The translations under genes and the position numbers were made by a program. Of a stretch of DNA of 10,469 nucleotides, positions 6,133 through 10,469 are shown piece after piece (positions within the stretch are counted from its first letter, which is position 1; each line of letters starts with the position of its first letter). The notes under the pieces were generated by a model. The model did no database searches. It was given only the letters and a program-made list of their open reading frames with translations, and was not told where the DNA came from. The stretch is taken from positions 1 to 10,469 of the forward strand of contig CAZCYD010000078.1 in the NCBI GenBank assembly GCA_964502735.1. Direction: 5' to 3'. Origin of the DNA: JACKAN01 sp964502735. Its GTDB lineage: Bacteria > Bdellovibrionota > Bdellovibrionia > Bdellovibrionales > UBA1609.

Positions 6133-7150
6133 ACAAACCATCTTACCTCAGATTGGAAACGCAGGGCAGGAGAAGCTTTTAAGCTCTAAAGTGTTAATTA
6201 TTGGCGCTGGTGGTCTTGGACATCCAGTGGCTCAATATCTGGCAGCTATGGGGGTCGGAGACATTAAAATTGTCGATGGTGATACAGTAAGTATCACGAA
6301 TCTGCATCGACAAATTCTATTTACCGATGATGACATTGGAAAAAATAAAGCAGAAGTATTATCACAAAAGATTAAGATGATTAACCATGAGGTGGATGTA
6401 AGTTTTGTTCCAGTTTTCTTAGATAAAAAATTGGCTTTAGATTTGTTCGCGACATCTGATTTGATCATAGATTGCACAGACAACTTCGAAAGCAAATTTT
6501 TAATCAACGATGTCTGCGCTTTGTATGACAAACCAATGATTTACGGTGCAATTTCTCAGTTTGAGGGCCAAGTTGGTGTTTTCTGGAGCTCTAAGGGGGC
6601 CTGTTACAGGTGTTTGTACCCTTCAGTTCCCAAATCAAAAATTCAGAATTGTGCCGAAGCTGGGGTCATTGGCCCAGTCGTTGGAACCATTGGATCCCTT
6701 CAAGCCATGGAGGCAATGAAAGTCCTAATAAGTCGAAATGACGAATTGACTCCCCTCATTGGCAGAGTGAACTTTTACAATTTTTATGACCACAGTTATC
6801 GAAGTCTTAGAATTAATCTTCGCCCAACATGCCAATGTCATAAAGCCACCTTTAACGAAGATGCAATTTTTGAGGCCAATCCGGTCGACTGTAATTATAG
6901 ATCCTCTGCGTTGTTAGTTGATGTGAGAGAAAAAAATGAGTGGAGCGAGTTTCATATCGAAGGCAGTTGCCATCTTCCTTTGAGTGAGCTTGAGAACGGT
7001 AGGGTCCCTGATTTTACGTTGGATCGTGAGGTTATTTTAATTTGTAAGGCTGGCGTGCGAGCAGAGAGGGCTAAGGAAATACTACAGAAAATGAATTATA
7101 AAAATATTCAGTGCGCAAAAAGGAGTGTCTATGAATATCAAACTCGATAG
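6116..7150 (+). CDS. moeB: MoeB-type adenylyltransferase fused to a rhodanese domain
   Basis: A 344-residue protein. Residues 1-~245 are a ThiF/MoeB E1-like enzyme that adenylates the MoaD C-terminus: RYIRQTILPQIG (3-14), the ATP-binding GAGGLG (30-35), D-G-D (54-56), NLHRQ (62-66), DCTDNF (119-124) and the conserved Cys179 before EAGVIGPVVGTIGS. Residues ~264-344 are a rhodanese domain: LLVDVREKNEW and CKAGVRA with the sulfur-carrying Cys310. Such fusions let one protein both activate the carrier and deliver sulfur, as in eukaryotic MOCS3. The start at 6116 has GGAGG at 6105-6109. Two oddities: the zinc site is Cys163-x2-Cys166 but then Cys239-x-Cys241 instead of C-x2-C, and the rhodanese lacks the usual final G-G-x-x-x-W, ending instead in a stretch that overlaps the binding site and start of the next gene. 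Confidence 0.93.
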   Translation: MQRYIRQTILPQIGNAGQEKLLSSKVLIIGAGGLGHPVAQYLAAMGVGDIKIVDGDTVSITNLHRQILFTDDDIGKNKAEVLSQKIKMINHEVDVSFVPVFLDKKLALDLFATSDLIIDCTDNFESKFLINDVCALYDKPMIYGAISQFEGQVGVFWSSKGACYRCLYPSVPKSKIQNCAEAGVIGPVVGTIGSLQAMEAMKVLISRNDELTPLIGRVNFYNFYDHSYRSLRINLRPTCQCHKATFNEDAIFEANPVDCNYRSSALLVDVREKNEWSEFHIEGSCHLPLSELENGRVPDFTLDREVILICKAGVRAERAKEILQKMNYKNIQCAKRSVYEYQTR

Positions 7151-7487
7151 AGACGTTCGCATTCGACTTAATGAAGAAGACATCACAAATTGGAAAAATA
7201 GTAGGCGCTTAATCCAGTCGTTTAGATTTGGATCTTTTGTTTTTCAAGTAAGCATTTGGTTCGACACGGCCGCATCTGCGTCTTACGTTCATTCTGAGAA
7301 TCAAAAATTAGTTGTCGGGCTGACCTTTAAGGACAGTGATATTCTATTCTCTAACCCAGGAAATAAAGACATTACCATCGATGGAATCAACTTGCAGGTG
7401 GACCGATGGAACAAAGACAAAAGATCACGTCATGAAGAAAAAGATCGAAGGAGAAAATTATTTAATCATGGATGTAATACAGATTGA
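7131..7487 (+). CDS. Small conserved-looking protein of unknown function in the Moco operon
   Basis: A 118-residue protein that I cannot assign with confidence. ATG 7131 is preferred over GTG 7125 because AGGAG at 7121-7125 sits five bases before it. The start lies inside the 3' end of moeB (20-base overlap) and the end overlaps the transporter gene by 20 bases, so it is part of the operon. There is no signal peptide or membrane segment. The N-terminal MNIKLDRDVRIRLNEEDI and the later FGSFVFQVSI and TIDGINLQVD give alternating strands, suggesting a small beta-rich fold; the last 25 residues are very basic and polar (DKRSRHEEKDRRRKL). The N-terminal pattern (basic strand, R-x-R-L, then an acidic helix) recalls the short DUF7009-type proteins, from memory only. 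A role tied to cofactor or sulfur handling is inferred from position alone. Confidence 0.75.
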   Translation: MNIKLDRDVRIRLNEEDITNWKNSRRLIQSFRFGSFVFQVSIWFDTAASASYVHSENQKLVVGLTFKDSDILFSNPGNKDITIDGINLQVDRWNKDKRSRHEEKDRRRKLFNHGCNTD

Positions 7488-8226
7488 TCACCTAATAATT
7501 GCATCACTTTTTTTTGTCGTAGCAGTTGTATACTCTTCTGTTGGTCATGCGGGCGCTAGTGGTTATTCTGCAGTGATGGCACTTTTTAATATTGCCCCTG
7601 TATTAATGAGGCCGACGTCATTGATGTTGAATCTGGTTGTAGGATCGATTGGGCTATATCGTTTTCAAAAGGCAGGTTTAATAAATCTGAAAGTTGTAGG
7701 TCCATTTCTAATCACCTCTATGCCGTCAGCTTATTGGGCTGCTCAATTAAATGTAGAAAAAAAGTATTTCTATCTAGCACTAGGTTTTGTTTTACTATTT
7801 TCCGGTTCAAAACTTTTACTTAGTCGCTCGATCAAAAGTGAATATACACCTATAAAAGAAGCGCCGTTATTTGCGTCTTTACTTTGGGGTGGAGTGATTG
7901 GGTTTTTATCTGGAATTACGGGCACCGGCGGAGCCATCTTTTTTACCCCTCTGATTCTTAAGATGAATTGGGCTGATCCGAAAAAAGCCGCAGGCTTGTC
8001 AGTCGTTTTTGTTCTAGCCAATTCAATTTTCGCTTTGGCTGGAATTTTTAAATCAAGTCAATTTTTCGACTTCAGACTATCGGCACTTTGGGTAGTTGCC
8101 GTGATTTTAGGTGCAATTGTGGGCGCCCACTTTGGTGTGTCTAAGTTTTCGAACAATAAAATTCAGAAGGTACTTGGAGTTGTAATGGTGGTCGCTGCCG
8201 TGAAGCTATTAATGTTGTCGTTTTAG
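7468..8226 (+). CDS. TSUP (TauE/SafE) family membrane transporter
   Basis: A 252-residue inner-membrane protein with about eight hydrophobic segments and the internal duplication of the TauE/SafE family: SVGHAGASGYSAVMAL in the first half and GFLSGITGTGGAIFFTPLIL followed by KKAAGLSVVF in the second, both versions of the G-x-G-G-x-x-x-x-P motif. Family members move small sulfur compounds (sulfite, sulfoacetate, thiosulfate) or other anions. ATG 7468 is chosen because the first membrane segment begins a few residues later; AAGGAG at 7448-7453 is rather far (14 bases). Upstream in-frame Met codons would add hydrophilic residues encoded by the previous gene. It is the last gene of the Moco operon, overlapping the small gene before it by 20 bases. 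In this setting it may handle sulfur for the rhodanese/MoaD pathway, sulfite, or molybdate; none can be shown here. Confidence 0.88.
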   Translation: MDVIQIDHLIIASLFFVVAVVYSSVGHAGASGYSAVMALFNIAPVLMRPTSLMLNLVVGSIGLYRFQKAGLINLKVVGPFLITSMPSAYWAAQLNVEKKYFYLALGFVLLFSGSKLLLSRSIKSEYTPIKEAPLFASLLWGGVIGFLSGITGTGGAIFFTPLILKMNWADPKKAAGLSVVFVLANSIFALAGIFKSSQFFDFRLSALWVVAVILGAIVGAHFGVSKFSNNKIQKVLGVVMVVAAVKLLMLSF

Positions 8227-8230
8227 CTTA

Positions 8231-8268
8231 AAATTTACAGTCCTTCAGAATTGAAAGACTGTAAATTT
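8231..8268. terminator. Inverted repeat between convergent genes, probable two-way terminator
   Basis: AAATTTACAGTC (8231-8242) and GACTGTAAATTT (8257-8268) are perfect 12-bp inverted arms. After one C-A mismatch the stem gains three more pairs (TTC/GAA), leaving a six-base AGAATT loop. It lies 4 bases after the transporter stop and 15 bases from the end of the convergent minus-strand gene, so it can stop both transcripts. The stem is AT-rich and the following U-run is short on each strand, so it may be a modest terminator. Confidence 0.75.
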
Positions 8269-8283
8269 ATAGCGCTTTCTCCA

Positions 8284-9147
8284 TTATGGCTGAGTCTTTG
8301 AGGCTGGTTTTCTAAGCTTTAAATTTTGATCTAACAGCCGATTTTCAATTCTTTTTTGAAACTCGGAAGCTGAGATTTGCTCTCCTGACTTGAAAAGTAG
8401 GATTCCTTTGGAACTATTCCCAATAGTAATCCGCTCTTCTGCATATAGGTTACTATTTGTAACCATCTCTGCAGAATCGCGCTTAGTGCCTGAAGATTTG
8501 GCCTTAGAAGTCAGGCGTCTGTCTGAACGCGAACCCGAATACAATTCGGAAACGACATCATACACACTGACTTCTATTTGATCTCCACCTTGAGAACCTT
8601 GATAGTGGACCCTTTGTTCCACCTCGCTTGAAGAAGGATCGTAACTTGACTCCATCAGAAAATTCTTGACGCCAATCAATCGTCCTTCGCTAGTCAGTGC
8701 CCATGCTTTACCAGCAAAATATGTCACTTGCCCTGCCACTAACTTTTGAAATTCGACTTTTCTTCCAGGAAGTTTCAATGTCGTCCTTTTTGCATCTTCT
8801 TTGATCTGAAGATCCGCAATGTTATAATTTAACTTGGAGTCATCAATCGTTGTACTATCTGAGGTGTCAGTACTAAATACAACAACTTCTCTATAGTCAG
8901 TCCTTGAGGCGTTGTTTTTTCCGGAGGGAATCACAGTGGTTTGTCGTCCGACAATGAGTCCTTCATTAGATTTACACGCTTTGTCAGCAAAGATCATCTG
9001 CACCTCAGTAGACAACAGGTCATCATTAAGATCCATTATTACATGCCCATGCCAAACTCCTACGAGGCCGCGAAACTCTTTCGGGCAGCTTTCTACTCTA
9101 CAGTTCGCCTGCCTACAATCATTGGCATACCCAACACATGGGACCAC
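8284..9147 (-). CDS. Secreted protein of unknown function, start displaced by a frameshift
   Basis: The open frame starts at GTG 9147 and gives 287 residues, but this is probably not the natural start. The ATG at 9187 has an excellent GGGAGG (9199-9194) six bases ahead and begins a good signal peptide in another frame. The two frames join at a run of six T on the minus strand (9153-9148): with five T the product would start MKSSSKLK, continue with the core LLMLFVVPCVG and end at YA-ND, a normal signal-peptidase site, giving about 300 residues. The mature part has four Cys (11, 16, 21 and 58 from the GTG), an early GVWHGHV that resembles the start of a beta-barrel, many beta-like stretches, and a Ser/Lys/Arg-rich loop around SGSRSDRRLTSKAKSSG. 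I recognise no family. It is convergent with the Moco operon and divergent from the LysR remnant. Confidence 0.65.
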   Translation of the reverse strand: MVPCVGYANDCRQANCRVESCPKEFRGLVGVWHGHVIMDLNDDLLSTEVQMIFADKACKSNEGLIVGRQTTVIPSGKNNASRTDYREVVVFSTDTSDSTTIDDSKLNYNIADLQIKEDAKRTTLKLPGRKVEFQKLVAGQVTYFAGKAWALTSEGRLIGVKNFLMESSYDPSSSEVEQRVHYQGSQGGDQIEVSVYDVVSELYSGSRSDRRLTSKAKSSGTKRDSAEMVTNSNLYAEERITIGNSSKGILLFKSGEQISASEFQKRIENRLLDQNLKLRKPASKTQP

Positions 9148-9187
9148 AAAAAAGCATCAATAATTTTAGTTTGCTTGACGATTTCAT
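9148..9187 (-). other. Lost start and signal-peptide segment of the secreted-protein gene
   Basis: Holds the well-placed ribosome binding site's target ATG (9187-9185), codons for a Lys-rich start and hydrophobic residues, and the (T)6 run at 9153-9148. Read straight through, this frame stops at TGA soon after the run; removing one T joins it to the 287-residue frame. This may be a true mutation, phase variation by slippage, or a sequencing error. Confidence 0.65.
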
Positions 9188-9269
9188 TTTTTTCCTCCCA
9201 GCACTAATTGTTACTAGCGCTTCCTTACATTCAGTGTCAGTTTAAAACATAGAATGCGCCATCAACCAT

Positions 9270-10166
9270 ATGGGTGGATTCTGGGGCTCAGCTGAGGTGG
9301 TAAAAAAACGTCCGGCTTGTCAGTCTCATTCTGAGACATACGCGTCACAAAAAACTGGCTACTCACAAGCCGGTCTTTCAAAAAGCCTTCAACTTCTAGA
9401 AAGTGAACTTGGCTGTAAGCTTTTTAAGAGATCACGTGAAGGACTTTCACTGACAAAAGAAGGAGTTGAGGTCAAAGCAGTTTCCAAAAGCATTATTGAT
9501 TTAGCTTCAGGCTTAGAACAAAAACTAAAATCCCTTTCTTCAGTTCAATCACCCAAAACTCTTAAAATTGGTATGTACGATAGTATCGCCATTTATTTCG
9601 GAGTTGAGCTGAGCGAATATTTGAGACAGGTTTATCCAAGTGTCAGTTTAGAGCTGACTGCAGACTCAAGTTCCAATTTGCAAAGTAAAATAGCCCAGGG
9701 ATCAATCGATATCGCTATTGGGGTCAATTTTCATTTAAATATAGGAAATAAAACGAGATTTTTTCTTCTATTTGAAGACAATTATTCAACCTATATCACT
9801 TCTAAAAATTTATATTCTGACGTGGAAAATTCGATAATACTTCACACAAACGCAACGGATGAGTCTGGAATTGCAACAGTTGAACTATTTAAAAATGAGC
9901 TTAAAGGAAAAAGAATTCATCAAGTTGCTAATTTTGAAACTTTAAAGCAGCTCGTGGCTGCCGGTTTAGGAGTCGGAATTTTACCAACATTAGTGGCCAA
10001 GCCACTTTTACAAACAGGACAACTCATACCAGTTGAAAGTTGAAGCTCAAAAAAATTTAGAGGAAAACACAGCATCGGTGTTCTCGTTCGCAATGACATT
10101 CTCGAGTCATACAATGAGTTCATTCTTGATATCATTCGACTCGGCGATCGGTGGATTAAAACGTAA
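9270..10166 (+). pseudogene. LysR-family transcriptional regulator, decayed
   Basis: LysR-type regulators have an N-terminal helix-turn-helix and a C-terminal effector domain. Here the second half of the DNA-binding domain is clear (GYSQAGLSKSLQLLESELG, then LFKRSREGLSLTKEG), followed by an effector domain (LKIGMYDS, GSIDIAIG, LKQLVAAGLGVGILP). The part before it is abnormal: AEVVK is followed by residues that do not match the family, while the +2 frame gives KTSGLSVS there, as if two small indels, one in the seven-A run near 9302, scrambled about ten residues. The open frame stops at TGA 10041-10043, but the same frame continues without a shift for 40 codons to TAA 10164-10166, giving KFRGKHSIGVLVRND and the expected LysR ending. 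No ribosome binding site precedes ATG 9270, and the family start would lie a few codons earlier, where an in-frame ATA at 9249 is the only candidate. From 9249 to 10166 is 305 codons, the usual length. Likely non-functional. Confidence 0.75.
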
Positions 10167-10256
10167 TGTCACTTCGATGTTCACCTTTCGGATTGTTTGA
10201 TAGAAAAGCTGAGCTAAACTCTCAGCATCTTCGGGTTTAAAGTCACGAATAATCAT
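10107..10256 (-). pseudogene. N-terminal fragment of a GNAT acetyltransferase
   Basis: A 49-codon minus-strand frame begins MIIRDFKPEDAESLAQLF and continues YQTIRKVN, the typical first strand and helix of GNAT-family N-acetyltransferases. After about residue 26 (base 10178) the resemblance ends, and the remaining codons are simply the antisense of the LysR 3' end. The acetyl-CoA-binding part is absent, so the piece cannot be an active enzyme. The upstream binding site is weak. It looks like a gene cut by a rearrangement whose joint lies between about 10167 and 10178. Confidence 0.5.
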
Positions 10257-10297
10257 TTATAAATCACTTACCATCAATCTACCACCGGCGTAAGATA

Positions 10298-10469
10298 CTC
10301 TTTTGGAAACACTCCATTGCTGTGGGTATGGCTGCGGAAACTATTGCCAAAACCACTCGTCACCCTTTACCCTCAGATATGTTCACTTGTGGGTTGGTTC
10401 ACGATATGGGCGGCGAAGATCGACGATTTAATTGGTGACAGCCCTGATGTTGAGGTTCCCTACCTTCCC
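10298..10469 (+). pseudogene. HDOD-domain fragment with a frameshift, running off the window
   Basis: In one frame the sequence gives FWKHSIAVGMAAETIA and, after TTRHPLPSDMF, TCGLVHDMG. This is the W-x-H-S-x-x-x-A and G-L-x-H-D-x-G pattern of HDOD domains, which occur in bacterial signalling proteins. The frame then hits TGA at 10436-10438. Dropping one G near 10415 restores a continuing frame (KIDDLIGDSPDVEVPYL) to the window end. No start codon or binding site precedes it, and nothing HDOD-like is seen before about 10295, so both ends are abnormal. Together with the GNAT piece this fills the last 300 bases, where I find no intact gene. Confidence 0.55.

Noticed and set aside
7125..7130. GTG start for the small operon gene
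   Set aside because: It lies on the ribosome binding site itself; ATG 7131 has the correct spacing.
7336..7467. N-terminal extension of the TSUP transporter
   Set aside because: It would add 44 hydrophilic residues that are the previous gene out of frame; ATG 7468 sits just ahead of the first membrane segment.
8912..9207. Two overlapping plus-strand open frames of 83 and 88 codons
   Set aside because: They lie antisense to the secreted-protein gene, have no binding sites and resemble no protein.
10041..10043. UGA recoded as selenocysteine or tryptophan in the LysR gene
   Set aside because: LysR proteins have no such residue here, UGA is a normal stop for neighbouring genes, and the gene shows other damage.
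1..10469. CRISPR array, tRNA, rRNA or insertion sequence
   Set aside because: I found no regularly spaced repeats, no cloverleaf or rRNA-like segment, and no transposase or terminal repeats in either strand.

Overview
The window reads as a moderately AT-rich Gram-negative bacterial chromosome. The MoaC-MoaB fusion, the small protein beside moeB and the general style of the genes would suit a Bdellovibrionota-like (formerly deltaproteobacterial) organism, but that is an impression and no taxonomic marker is present.

Left part (1-1527): the last two genes of what looks like a type II DMSO-reductase-family molybdoenzyme operon. These are a periplasmic haem b subunit of the EbdC/DdhC/SerC type, missing only its extreme N-terminus at the window edge, and a TorD/DmsD/NarJ-type chaperone. 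The catalytic Mo subunit and the iron-sulfur subunit would be expected just upstream, outside the window, so the electron acceptor or donor cannot be read here.

Middle part (1528-8268): one base after the chaperone stop codon begins an RNA that matches the molybdenum-cofactor (Moco) riboswitch in architecture and key segments. It ends on the ribosome binding site of moaA. Behind it runs a tight operon: moaA, a moaC-moaB fusion, moeA, moaD, moaE, mobA, a moeB-rhodanese fusion, a small unrecognised gene and a TSUP (TauE/SafE) membrane transporter. Together these cover GTP to cPMP (MoaA, MoaC), sulfur insertion (MoaD/MoaE, recharged by MoeB), adenylylation and Mo insertion (MoaB domain, MoeA), and nucleotide addition (MobA, giving MGD/bis-MGD). 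That is essentially the whole route needed by the molybdoenzyme encoded upstream. Most junctions overlap or are a few bases apart. The operon ends at a 12-bp perfect inverted repeat that separates it from a convergent gene.

Right part (8284-10469): quite different and visibly decayed. A secreted protein of unknown function on the minus strand has lost its signal-peptide start to a one-base shift in a run of six T. A LysR-type regulator has a scrambled helix-turn-helix and an in-frame TGA 40 codons before its natural end. The last 300 bases contain only pieces: the first ~26 codons of a GNAT acetyltransferase on the minus strand, abutting the LysR end, and an HDOD-domain fragment on the plus strand with a frameshift. 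The contrast with the intact operon argues for real gene decay or rearrangement rather than uniform sequencing error.
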